Positions 10,301-17,485 of a DNA stretch of 58,363 nt are shown here, piece after piece (position 1 is the stretch's first letter; the number at the start of each line of letters is the position of its first letter). The stretch lies in NCBI GenBank assembly GCA_003220795.1, contig QHTK01000073.1, positions 1 to 58,363 of the forward strand. Direction: 5' to 3'. The DNA is from Gemmatimonadota bacterium. Lineage in GTDB: Bacteria; Gemmatimonadota; Gemmatimonadetes; Gemmatimonadales; GWC2-71-9. A program made the translations under genes and the position numbers. The notes under the pieces were generated by a model. The model worked only from the letters and a program-made list of their open reading frames with translations. It was not told the origin of the DNA and did no database searches.

Positions 10301-10790
10301 TGCCGGCCTTGCACACGTAGATGTCGAGTCGCCCGTCGCCGTTCACGTCGGCCAGCGTGACGCCTGTGGTCCACGACCCGTCCTTGTTCCGCAAGCCCGC
10401 CTCTCGAGTGACGTCCCGAAAGTGGAACTTCCCCTCGTTCAGGTACAGCCGCGGGCCGCCCTGATTGGAGGTGAGCACGATCTCCGGCAGCCCATCGCCC
10501 GTCAGGTCGCCGATCGCGACGCCGCCGCCGTTGTAGAAATTACGGTAGGTGAAGACGTTCAGGTCGTTGGTCTCGGTGAGACGATTCTCGAATCGCACGC
10601 CGGTGTAGCTGGAGGGGAGCAGGGTGAACAGCCGGCTGTCAGCGGGGGGCGCTGCGGCGGACCCGGCGGCACCGGAGCAGGCGGCGACGAGACACACAGC
10701 AGAGATCAGAAGCTGTAGGGCCGCAAGAAAACGTAGGGGCGCAGCGTGCTGCGCCCCTACCGCGACCTCCACACCCTTCACAACCTTCAC
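7356..10790 (-). CDS. UnbV/ASPIC and FG-GAP (VCBS) repeat lipoprotein 2
   Basis: About 1,144 residues, paralogue of the gene at 1530-4832. The N-terminal signal has lipobox LVAAC. About 13 repeats with calcium-binding loops follow (GDLTGDGLPEIVL, ADVNGDGRLDIYV, FDYDRDGDLDLFVV, FDADGDGHPDLYVV, ADYDGDGDVDLFVG and others), split by a central ASPIC/UnbV domain near residues 540-610 (TRGFQSSVDYLLTFGVG ... VTVQWPDGRV). It is the third gene of the SusC-SusD operon, 23 nt after the SusD stop, so a role at the outer membrane in glycan capture is likely but inferred. The start is uncertain: a 28-bp palindrome (10733-10760) lies inside the signal-coding part, and the GTG at 10772 is an alternative. Confidence 0.88.
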   Translation of the reverse strand: MKVVKGVEVAVGAQHAAPLRFLAALQLLISAVCLVAACSGAAGSAAAPPADSRLFTLLPSSYTGVRFENRLTETNDLNVFTYRNFYNGGGVAIGDLTGDGLPEIVLTSNQGGPRLYLNEGKFHFRDVTREAGLRNKDGSWTTGVTLADVNGDGRLDIYVCKAGKVPGALRANELWINQGLNAHGVPTFVEMAAAYGVADTGYSTQAVFFDYDRDGDLDLFVVNNSPRPVSSMPLENTRNVRDPLGGDRLYRNDGGHFVDVSAAAGIYGSEIGLGLGVVVSDVNGDGWPDIYVANDFFERDYLYINKGDGTFVERLEQEMPSISLSSMGLDIADVNNDGWPDIYVVDMLPEDEHRLKTTTSFEDWHRLQAEVRNGFHYQFTRNMLHLNNGNGTFSDIGQLAGVARTDWSWSALIADLDLDGSKDIYVTNGLAKDVTSQDYIAFLGKNETMRAATQGKQVDFLKLTAAMSSTKLPNYAFRNNGDLTFSNESAAWGLNTPSFSNGAAYGDLDGDGAPDLVVNNVDQEAFVYRNNARTLLPNHYLQVQLEGEGANRLAIGATVTLWSGKEQFFQEEEPTRGFQSSVDYLLTFGVGRRDTIDSVTVQWPDGRVSVSKMVATNQRVTIRQAHAVAAPAHGPKPLTPLFTDITDRIGLPYVHQENDFVDFDREPLIPKLLSTEGPYLAVADVNGDGLDDLFIGGARDQPGELLIQQPDGRFVSSDRSVFEQDRLSEDLGAVFFDADGDGHPDLYVVSGGNEFSSMSPALQDRLYLNDGRGHFRKATANLPSEYISGSRVVAADYDGDGDVDLFVGGRVVPWRYGSDPQSMLLQNDGHGHFTDVTATLAPELARVGMVTDAVWQDVDGDGRLDLVVVGEWMPITIFHNAGGGKLVRRNTPGLEQSHGWWNRIVAGDFTGHRDGRVDFIVGNLGLNTRFHATATEPVTMYVKDFARSGSAQQIVATYSGGVSHPLAMRDELVNALPYLKTRYLTYQEYAGQTVTDIFSAADLAGAVEKQAYTFATALARNNGDGSFTLVPLPLAAQLAPVYGILAADFDGNGTRDLLLAGNFDGVQPEIGRMSASYGLLLRGDGKGNFTPVRTVESGFFVPGQARDIARVRTRDGPRYVVTRNNDRPLVFRAAPTNRSVAARP
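8872..8902 (+). repeat. G-quadruplex-type tract in UnbV lipoprotein 2
   Basis: Five G-runs (GGGGTTAGGGGTTTGGGGCC and onward) at the same inter-domain linker, PAHGPKPLTPLF, as in paralogue 1. Confidence 0.75.
10733..10760. repeat. 28-bp near-perfect palindrome inside a signal-peptide coding region
   Basis: GTAGGGGCGCAGC and its exact reverse complement GCTGCGCCCCTAC are separated by only GT. The element lies in frame in the 5' end of UnbV lipoprotein 2, encoding the stretch VGAQHAAPL just before the hydrophobic core. A degraded relative lies at 39434-39453. It resembles REP-type dispersed palindromes of high-GC genomes; an insertion that lengthened the leader is possible. Confidence 0.85.
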
Positions 10791-10813
10791 AACCTGTTAC
10801 GTGCCTTCTCCGC

Positions 10814-12391
10814 TCAGTACCCGGGATTCTGGGTCAACATTGGATTCGCGTCCAGCTGCTTCTGCGGAATCGGCAGCAGCACTCGGAACGCTGCGCTTGC
10901 CGGCTTGTACCCCCACGCCTGCGTGTACTTGCCGTGCCGGATCAGATCCTGGCGCCGCTTGGCTTCGCCGGTGAGCTCGAACCGGCGCTCCTGGAGGATA
11001 AGGTCGCGAGTAATGGGCCCTGCGAGCGCCGGCGCGACGGTTTCTTTGGGACGGGCGCGCAGCTGATTCACCAGCGCCAAGGCCGTGGGATCCCCTGGGG
11101 TCAGCTCGTTCAGCGCCTCGGCCTTGATCAGGAGGATCTCGCCCAGGCGGAACCAGGCGTAATCGTTGCCGTTGTTCTGGGCCACGTGCTTCGCATCGGC
11201 CGGCCACTTGTAGAGTCGAGGGCCTTCGCCTTCGGTGGCCTGCGTCTCATCAGCGATGTTGATGGTGAAGACCAACGGGTTGCCGGCCCGGTCCTTAGCC
11301 GGCGCGCCGGTCTCGACGTTGTTCTGCGGTCCTTGCAGGATGACGTTCCGGCGCCGGTCGGCCGCATCGAACGCGTTGTACGTCTCCGCCAGGATCGCGA
11401 AGCCGTTCCAGGGCGTGGGCGTGTACTGGTTGTAGTGCAGCGACCGCATCACGAAGTTGAGGCCGATGTCCGCCACGGGAGCGAACTTGATGACCAGGAT
11501 GTTCTCCTTCGACGTGGCGTTGCCGGCCCGGAAGCTTTGCGCAAACGAGTCGGCCAACTGATATCCCGCCGAGGAGTTCAGGATGTTGTTCGCCGCGGCG
11601 ATGGCGGCCTGGCACGCGTTCTGAGAACCGATCTGCACGGTCGTGCACGAGTTGTAGGCCGTAGGACTGACGCCCACGTCCTTGTCGAACACCGCGGCGT
11701 TCAGATACATACTGGCCAGGATGGCATCGACGCCGCCTTGCGTCATGCGCCCATTGTTCTCCGCCGGCCACGTGGCTGGCAGCGCGGCGCGGGCGGCTGT
11801 CAGCTCCGACTGGATGAAGCGGAATACCGAGTCGCGCGTCGCGCGCGGCCGTGCCTGGATCTGCGTCGTGGTGGCGATCGGCACGCCGCCGAACGCGTCC
11901 ATCAGGAAGTAGTAGTAGAAGGCCCGCAGCGTCCTGGCCTCGGCTGCGACGGTGTCTCGACTCGTGAACGTCAGGGTCGGCAACACCTCGAGTAGCGCGT
12001 TGGCGCGCGCGATGCCGGTAAACGCGGTCACCCAGATACCGTTCCCAAAACCGTTGCCGACCGGGCTGACTGGCGTCCAGGTCTGGTGGTGCAGCTCGAG
12101 CCATTGACCGCCGTCGTACCAATCCGAGCCACGCGTGGGCACGATCATCTCGTCGGTGCTGATTTCGCTCACGTTGTAGTAGTCGTCCAGCGTGCCCCGG
12201 AGCTGAGCGTAAATGCCCGCCAGGCTGCTGAGCACTTCCCCCTGGTTGCGGTAGAAGTTGGCCGGGGTAATCGCACTGGGGGGGTTTTCGTCCAGGTTCG
12301 TGCATCCCAGGGGCACCAGCACCATGCCGAGGAAAAACAGCCCGAACAGCCCCACCGCTCCGATCGGCTTCGTCACAAGTGATGTCGTCAT
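10814..12391 (-). CDS. SusD/RagB-family outer-membrane nutrient-binding lipoprotein
   Basis: 525 residues with a lipoprotein signal ending LVPLGC (about Cys30), followed by the SusD start pattern TNLDENPPSAITPANFY and helical TPR-like repeats (GEVLSSLAGIYAQLRGTLDDYY, GIARANALLEVLP, EARTLRAFYYYFLMDAFGGVPI). The C-terminal part contains FRLGEILLIKAEALNEL and ELTGEAKRRQDLIRHGKY, typical of SusD/RagB. It lies 14 nt after the SusC stop and before UnbV lipoprotein 2. SusD proteins sit on the outer face of SusC and close over bound glycan or peptide; with GH97 and trehalase nearby, an alpha-glucoside ligand is the best guess. Confidence 0.93.
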   Translation of the reverse strand: MTTSLVTKPIGAVGLFGLFFLGMVLVPLGCTNLDENPPSAITPANFYRNQGEVLSSLAGIYAQLRGTLDDYYNVSEISTDEMIVPTRGSDWYDGGQWLELHHQTWTPVSPVGNGFGNGIWVTAFTGIARANALLEVLPTLTFTSRDTVAAEARTLRAFYYYFLMDAFGGVPIATTTQIQARPRATRDSVFRFIQSELTAARAALPATWPAENNGRMTQGGVDAILASMYLNAAVFDKDVGVSPTAYNSCTTVQIGSQNACQAAIAAANNILNSSAGYQLADSFAQSFRAGNATSKENILVIKFAPVADIGLNFVMRSLHYNQYTPTPWNGFAILAETYNAFDAADRRRNVILQGPQNNVETGAPAKDRAGNPLVFTINIADETQATEGEGPRLYKWPADAKHVAQNNGNDYAWFRLGEILLIKAEALNELTPGDPTALALVNQLRARPKETVAPALAGPITRDLILQERRFELTGEAKRRQDLIRHGKYTQAWGYKPASAAFRVLLPIPQKQLDANPMLTQNPGY

Positions 12392-12405
12392 AGGACTCGA
12401 GATCC

Positions 12406-15400
12406 TCAGAACGTGAGTCGGAGGCCTCCGGTAATGGTGCGGGGGCGCGGATAGCTGAGATAGTCGATACTACGCGCTTGCAGCCCGGCGCTCGGATTGA
12501 GCCCCGAGGCCAGGTTCGAGACCTCCGGATCCAAGCCCGAATAGCCGGTCAGCACGAACAGGTTGTCGGCCGACACGTAGAGCCGGGCACTGCGGGCCGA
12601 TCCGCTCAAGAACGGTACGTCGAGTCGGTACTCCACCGTGAGATTCTGCAGCCGCACAAACGACGCGCCTTCGACCCAGCGGGACGAGTAAATGGCCGGC
12701 TCGTGGATCCCGGTCGGATCGGTCAGGGCCGAGAGCAGGAAGTTCTTGTCCTGCAACGCGTCGCTCTTTGTGCCAAACACGAGCGCGGTGTTGTTGAACA
12801 CGTCCTGTCCCACCGCCGCCCGGATGAGGAAGCTCAAGTCGAACTTGCCCCAATTCACCTGGCTGTGCAGGCCGAGCGTGAAGTCCGGGTTGGCGTTGCC
12901 GATGATGGTATAGTCGTTGGCGGTTGGCTTCAACGTCTCCCCATTGACACATCCCGCGCTGGCTGCGACACAGGCGAACACCTGCTGTCCCGCCGCGTTC
13001 ACGCGGAGAAAGCGCGGTCCGAAGAATGTGCCGATCGGCTGTCCGGGCAGGATGCGCTGGGCGTCCACGTTGGACTGGCCCTGACCGCTCACGGTACCGG
13101 TGGCGATGGAGCTGAACGGGCCAAGATCGACCACCCGGTTCCGCTCGGCCGCGAACACCAGTCCGGCCCGCCAGGTGAAATTCGGTCGGGACAGCGCCAG
13201 CGCGTCGATTGAGATCTCGAGACCCTTGTTACGAACCTTTCCGACGTTCGCGAGCCGCTGCTCCGCGAAAGCCGGCTGCGCGTTCGACACCTGCAACAGC
13301 AGATCGGAGGTGTTCTTGACATAATACTCCACGCTCCCGGAGACCCGGTTATTCAGGAAGCCGTAGTCGAGGGCCACATTGAACTGCGCCGTCTGCTCCC
13401 ATTTGAGGGTCGGGTTGGCATCTCGGGTCGGGATCACACCGGACACCGGCACACCGCCGAACGGATAGCGCGCGCCAGGATCAGGACTGAGCGTCAGCAA
13501 GGAGGAATAGGGGGGGACGCCCGGATTGCCCTGCAGGCCGTATCCGGCGCGCAGGCGCAGCTCCGAGAACCCGCGATCGCGCAGGAAATTCTCTTCGCTG
13601 ATTCGCCACGACCCCGACACCGCCGGGAACAGCGCCCACTTATGCCCCACCGCGAAGCGGGACGAGCCGTCGTAACGCAGCACCCCGGTCAGGAAGTAGC
13701 GATCCTTGAGACCGTAGTTGGCCCGGCCGAAGAACGCGACTTGGCGGCTCAAGTCTCGCCCCGAGAAATCCGTGATGGTTTGGGCGGCGCCGGGGTTGTT
13801 GAAGAGCAGCGCATCGGTGACGTATCCCTGACCTTGAGTCGTCAGGTTACCGGTGTTGAATTTGCTGAACTCGTACCCACCCACGACGTCGAGACTGTGG
13901 ATATCGCCGAGCTGCCGGCGCAACGTCAGCAGCGTTTGCAGCGTCACCGTGGTGTTGTCGAGACTCGATTGGCGCGCCAGCCCGTTATACTGGGCGCCCA
14001 CCGGGCTTGCCTTCGGGAGGTAGATGTTCCGGAAGCCATCCGAGCGATCCACCCCGACATTCACTTGCGCCGTGAGCCCCGGCACGAGATCGAGCTCGGC
14101 CGTCGCGTTGCCCAGGGTGCGGGTCGTCTGGCCGATGTCGGTGATCTGGTTCGCCAGCGCCACCGGGTTGCGCACCGAGGTCTGACCGAGCAGCTCGTAG
14201 TAGTTGGTCAGCCCGCTCGCCGGGTCGACCACCCTCACCGGTTGCGTCGGGTTGAATATCGCCACGTTCTGGAACACGCCGCCTTCGAACCCAGCTGTGC
14301 TCTCGAACGTGATATAGTCATTCTTGGTATGCGACGTAGTCACATTGAGGCCGAGGCGCAGCCGGTTGTCGAACGCGTTGTGGGTCGCATTGAGGCGCCC
14401 CTGCACGCGCTGGAAGCCGTTGGAGATCGCTATCCCCTCCTGGTTCATGAAATTGAGCGACGCGCGATAGCGTGTGTCCTCGCCCCCGCCGGCGAACGAC
14501 AGATTGTGATTGTGCGTCACGGCGGTGCGCGACACCTCATTCTCCCAGTTGGTGTTGTACATGATCCTGGTGGTATCACCCGGATTGGGTCCTATCTTGA
14601 CGAGTTGCCCCAAGGCCGCTAGGTGCGAGGGACTCAGGCCGCCCAACTTGCCCGCCACCGAGTCCTTGAAGACGGTCTGGTTCGAGCAGAGCGTCGGCCG
14701 GCTCGCACAGGTAGAAGTTGAATCTGACCGCCAAACGCTAACCTGGCCGTTAACGAACTGCCCGTATTGATCTCCGTTCAGCACGTCCAGGTGGTTCGAC
14801 GCACTCGCCATCGCCACGTAGCCGTCATACTCGACGCCGGCTCCGCTGGAGGTGGAGCCCTTCTTCGTCTCGATCAACACGACGCCGTTGGCGGCCCGGC
14901 TGCCGTAAATGGCCGTCGCCGCGGCGTCCTTGAGAATCGTGATCGAGCCGATGTCCGAGGGATTGATCAAGTTGAGCGGACTGCGGGGCAGCGGCGGCTC
15001 TCCGCCGACACCGAAGCCGCCCGGTTCGGTCGGCACGTTGTTGATGGGGACTCCGTCGATCACGTACAACGGCTCGTTGCTCGCGCTGATCGATGTGCCG
15101 CCGCGGATGCGGACCTGCGCGCCGGCCCCGGGCTCGCCGTTGTTCTGAATAATCGTGACGCCGGCGGCCCGACCCTGGACCATGTTGTTGACGTTGTCGA
15201 CTACTCCCACGTTCGCAGAGTTCCCGTCGATCGTCGAGACCGATCCGGTGATGGCCTCGCGCCGCTGGGTGCCGTACCCGGTCACCACGACGGCTTCGAG
15301 AATCGCCGCCGCCTGCGTCAGCGTGATGTTCGCCGTGACCGTCCCACCCGGCGTGATCGTGACGTCCTGCAATTGCGGGCTGTACCCGATGCGGGTCGCC

Positions 15401-15633
15401 CGCAGGCGGTGGATTCCGGCTGGTATCCCGCTCAAGAGGAAGCTGCCATCGATGTGGGTGAGCATGCGGTGCGGCGATCCTGCAATGGCGACTTCGACGC
15501 TGGGTAGGGCCTGTTGCGTGGTGGCGTCCACAACCTTACCCGTGACAGCGCCGGTCGAGTCCTGCGCGCCGAGCTGCGCGACCCACACCAAGCTGCTGAA
15601 GAGCACCGGAACGACATGACGGACGAGTGCCAT
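12406..15633 (-). CDS. SusC/RagA-family TonB-linked outer-membrane transporter
   Basis: 1,075 residues. The ATG at 15633 has GAGGGG upstream and gives a signal peptide ending QLGAQ. Domains in order: carboxypeptidase-D regulatory-like domain (about 30-110, GKVVDATTQQALPSVEVAI), the SusC transition AVVVTGYGTQRREAITGSVS, plug (about 125-245, NEPLYVIDGVPIN and AIYGSRAANGVVLIETKKG), then the long barrel ending in TITGGLRLTF, with the terminal aromatic residue expected for barrel assembly. It starts the operon SusC-SusD-UnbV lipoprotein 2. A promoter with a perfect TTGACA lies about 70 nt upstream and shares its -35 with the divergent trehalase promoter. Confidence 0.94.
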   Translation of the reverse strand: MALVRHVVPVLFSSLVWVAQLGAQDSTGAVTGKVVDATTQQALPSVEVAIAGSPHRMLTHIDGSFLLSGIPAGIHRLRATRIGYSPQLQDVTITPGGTVTANITLTQAAAILEAVVVTGYGTQRREAITGSVSTIDGNSANVGVVDNVNNMVQGRAAGVTIIQNNGEPGAGAQVRIRGGTSISASNEPLYVIDGVPINNVPTEPGGFGVGGEPPLPRSPLNLINPSDIGSITILKDAAATAIYGSRAANGVVLIETKKGSTSSGAGVEYDGYVAMASASNHLDVLNGDQYGQFVNGQVSVWRSDSTSTCASRPTLCSNQTVFKDSVAGKLGGLSPSHLAALGQLVKIGPNPGDTTRIMYNTNWENEVSRTAVTHNHNLSFAGGGEDTRYRASLNFMNQEGIAISNGFQRVQGRLNATHNAFDNRLRLGLNVTTSHTKNDYITFESTAGFEGGVFQNVAIFNPTQPVRVVDPASGLTNYYELLGQTSVRNPVALANQITDIGQTTRTLGNATAELDLVPGLTAQVNVGVDRSDGFRNIYLPKASPVGAQYNGLARQSSLDNTTVTLQTLLTLRRQLGDIHSLDVVGGYEFSKFNTGNLTTQGQGYVTDALLFNNPGAAQTITDFSGRDLSRQVAFFGRANYGLKDRYFLTGVLRYDGSSRFAVGHKWALFPAVSGSWRISEENFLRDRGFSELRLRAGYGLQGNPGVPPYSSLLTLSPDPGARYPFGGVPVSGVIPTRDANPTLKWEQTAQFNVALDYGFLNNRVSGSVEYYVKNTSDLLLQVSNAQPAFAEQRLANVGKVRNKGLEISIDALALSRPNFTWRAGLVFAAERNRVVDLGPFSSIATGTVSGQGQSNVDAQRILPGQPIGTFFGPRFLRVNAAGQQVFACVAASAGCVNGETLKPTANDYTIIGNANPDFTLGLHSQVNWGKFDLSFLIRAAVGQDVFNNTALVFGTKSDALQDKNFLLSALTDPTGIHEPAIYSSRWVEGASFVRLQNLTVEYRLDVPFLSGSARSARLYVSADNLFVLTGYSGLDPEVSNLASGLNPSAGLQARSIDYLSYPRPRTITGGLRLTF

Positions 15634-15680
15634 ACGTCTGCCCCTCGACAAAATGGGGAATGGAAGGTCGGAACGGTTTG

Positions 15681-15708
15681 ATTCTGCCCCAAAACGGGGA
15701 GTTGTCAA
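15681..15708 (-). promoter_or_regulatory. Predicted promoter of the SusC-SusD-UnbV operon
   Basis: Reading leftward: -35 TTGACA (15708-15703), 16-nt spacer, -10 CAGAAT (15686-15681), predicted transcription start near 15674 and a leader of about 40 nt. The spacer contains the dyad CCCCGTTTTGGGG (15698-15686), a possible operator. The -35 overlaps base for base the -35 of the opposite promoter. Confidence 0.55.
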
Positions 15709-15730
15709 GGATCGTGAAAACTGGCACAAT
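15702..15730 (+). promoter_or_regulatory. Predicted promoter of the trehalase gene
   Basis: -35 TTGTCA (15702-15707), exactly 17-nt spacer, -10 CACAAT (15725-15730). The expected transcription start near 15737-15738 is 2-3 nt before the GTG at 15740, so the mRNA would be almost leaderless. Confidence 0.55.
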
Positions 15731-15739
15731 GTGAGGCCA

Positions 15740-17359
15740 GTGTCTCACCTCGCTCGCCCTCGCCCAGCGCCCCTCCTCGGGGTCCTCTCGGCGCTCGCTC
15801 TGGCAGTCGGATGCCGGACCGCGTCGCCTCCTGTCACGCGGTACGACCCTGCGCACGACCTGGGGCCGCTGTTCCAGGATGTTCAGCTTTCGGGGATCTT
15901 TGCAGACTCGAAGACATTCGTCGACGCCGGGCCCCTCCTCGCGCCGGCCGAGATGGCCGACCGGTACGCCTCCGCTCGAGGCTTGGCGGGGTTCAGCTTG
16001 CAACGCTTCGTGGAGCAGAACTTCGAGTTGCCGCGGCCGGTCGGGGAGGGCTTCCACGCCGACCCTGCCCGCACGATGGAAGACCACATCCGGGCGCTCT
16101 GGCCCGTGCTCACCCGCCGGCCCGACACGGCGGACGCGCGCTCGTCGTTGATCCCGCTGCCGCAGCCGTACGTCGTCCCCGGCGGCCGGTTCCGCGAGGT
16201 CTACTACTGGGACTCGTATTTCACGATGCTGGGGCTCGTCGCGAGCGGCCGGACCGATCTGGTGCGCAGCATGCTCGACAACTTCGCGTACCTGATCCGG
16301 ACCGTCGGGCACATCCCCAACGGCAACCGGACGTACTATCTCAGCCGCAGCCAGCCGCCGTTCTTCGGCGCCATGGTCGGGCTGTACGCCACGGCGACCG
16401 ACACCACCCAGGCGCTGACCTACCTCGATGCGCTCGAGTTGGAGCACGCCTTCTGGATGGACGGTGCGGAGCGGCTCGCGCCGGCGCAAGTGTACCGCCG
16501 CGTCGTGCGGCTGCCCGACGGATCAGTGTTGAACCGTTACTGGGACGACCTTGCCGAGCCGCGGCCCGAGTCGTATCGCCCGGACTACGAGCTGGCGCAG
16601 ACACTGCCTGCGCCGCAGCGGGAGGCGTTTTACCGGAACGTCCGGGCTACGGCCGAGAGCGGCTGGGATTTTTCGAGCCGCTGGCTGCGCGACCCGAAGG
16701 ACCTGCGTACGCTGGAAACGACCGAGCTGCTCCCGGTCGATCTCAACTGCCTCCTCTACCACGCCGAGCGGACGATCGTCGCGCTGCGGCGCGTCCGCGG
16801 GCGGCCGGGAGACCGGGACGTGGCGGACCGGTTCGCGCGCGCCGCCGAGGCCCGTCGCCAGGCGCTGCTCAACGCCTCGTATGAGCCGGGCGCCGGGTTC
16901 TTCTTCGACGTCCGCTGGCGGACGGGCGTGCGCGTGACGGATCGCCCCACCATCGCCGCCGCGGCCCCACTGTACTTCGGGCTCGCCACGCCCGACCAGG
17001 GTCGCAAAGTTGCCGCGCAGCTGGAGCGGCTGTTCTTGAAGCCGGGCGGATTCGTACCGACGCTGGTCGCCTCGGGTCAGCAGTGGGACGCGCCCAACGG
17101 GTGGGCGCCGCTCGAGTGGCTCGCGATCGAGGGGGTGCGCCGCTACGGGCGTGGCGACCTGGCCGCTGTCGCGCGCGATCGCTGGCTCGCCTTGAACCGG
17201 CGGACCTATCGTGCGACCGGCAAGATGACCGAGAAGTACGACGTCGTGAACCTCGAGCGGCGTGCCGGCGGCGGCGAGTATCCGACGCAGGACGGGTTCG
17301 GGTGGACCAACGGGGTGGCGCTGGCGCTGCTCGGGCAGGCGAGCTCCGAAAAAAGATAG
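15740..17359 (+). CDS. treA: Alpha,alpha-trehalase lipoprotein (GH37)
   Basis: About 539 residues. I chose the GTG at 15740, not the ATG at 15653, because it follows a -35/-10 pair and gives a compact lipoprotein signal with lipobox LAVGC (Cys25). Both trehalase signatures are present: PGGRFREVYYWDSY (about residues 147-160) and QWDAPNGWAP (about 448-457). The catalytic-acid region ESGWDFSSRWL and the C-terminal EKYDVVNLERRAGGGEYPTQ also match GH37. It hydrolyses trehalose to two glucoses, here probably while tethered in the periplasm or on the outer membrane. It diverges from the SusC operon with overlapping promoter elements and is convergent with GH15. Confidence 0.93.
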   Translation: MSHLARPRPAPLLGVLSALALAVGCRTASPPVTRYDPAHDLGPLFQDVQLSGIFADSKTFVDAGPLLAPAEMADRYASARGLAGFSLQRFVEQNFELPRPVGEGFHADPARTMEDHIRALWPVLTRRPDTADARSSLIPLPQPYVVPGGRFREVYYWDSYFTMLGLVASGRTDLVRSMLDNFAYLIRTVGHIPNGNRTYYLSRSQPPFFGAMVGLYATATDTTQALTYLDALELEHAFWMDGAERLAPAQVYRRVVRLPDGSVLNRYWDDLAEPRPESYRPDYELAQTLPAPQREAFYRNVRATAESGWDFSSRWLRDPKDLRTLETTELLPVDLNCLLYHAERTIVALRRVRGRPGDRDVADRFARAAEARRQALLNASYEPGAGFFFDVRWRTGVRVTDRPTIAAAAPLYFGLATPDQGRKVAAQLERLFLKPGGFVPTLVASGQQWDAPNGWAPLEWLAIEGVRRYGRGDLAAVARDRWLALNRRTYRATGKMTEKYDVVNLERRAGGGEYPTQDGFGWTNGVALALLGQASSEKR

Positions 17360-17368
17360 CGTCGGGGA

Positions 17369-17454
17369 TGTATGAGGGACTGAAGTCCCACCTCGGCGGC
17401 AGCGCGTCCTTAAGGACGCCCCCCGGCCGAGCAGGGACTTCAGTCCCTCATACA
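17369..17454. repeat. 86-bp nested palindrome between convergent genes
   Basis: Outer arms 17369-17389 and 17434-17454 are perfect 21-bp inverted copies (TGTATGAGGGACTGAAGTCCC). Inside are CTCGGC (17392-17397) / GCCGAG (17426-17431) and a central perfect 16-bp palindrome GCGTCCTTAAGGACGC (17404-17419). There is no T-run, so it is not a classical terminator, though it lies between the 3' ends of treA and GH15. A small non-autonomous mobile element or REP/BIME-like unit is more likely. Confidence 0.85.
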
Positions 17455-17485
17455 CAATCGCAGGACGGCACTCGATCAGTCCCCC

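Noticed and set aside
15653..15739. ATG at 15653 as the trehalase start
   Set aside because: It would place the promoter and 29 residues without signal character ahead of the lipoprotein leader; the GTG at 15740 fits promoter spacing and lipobox distance.
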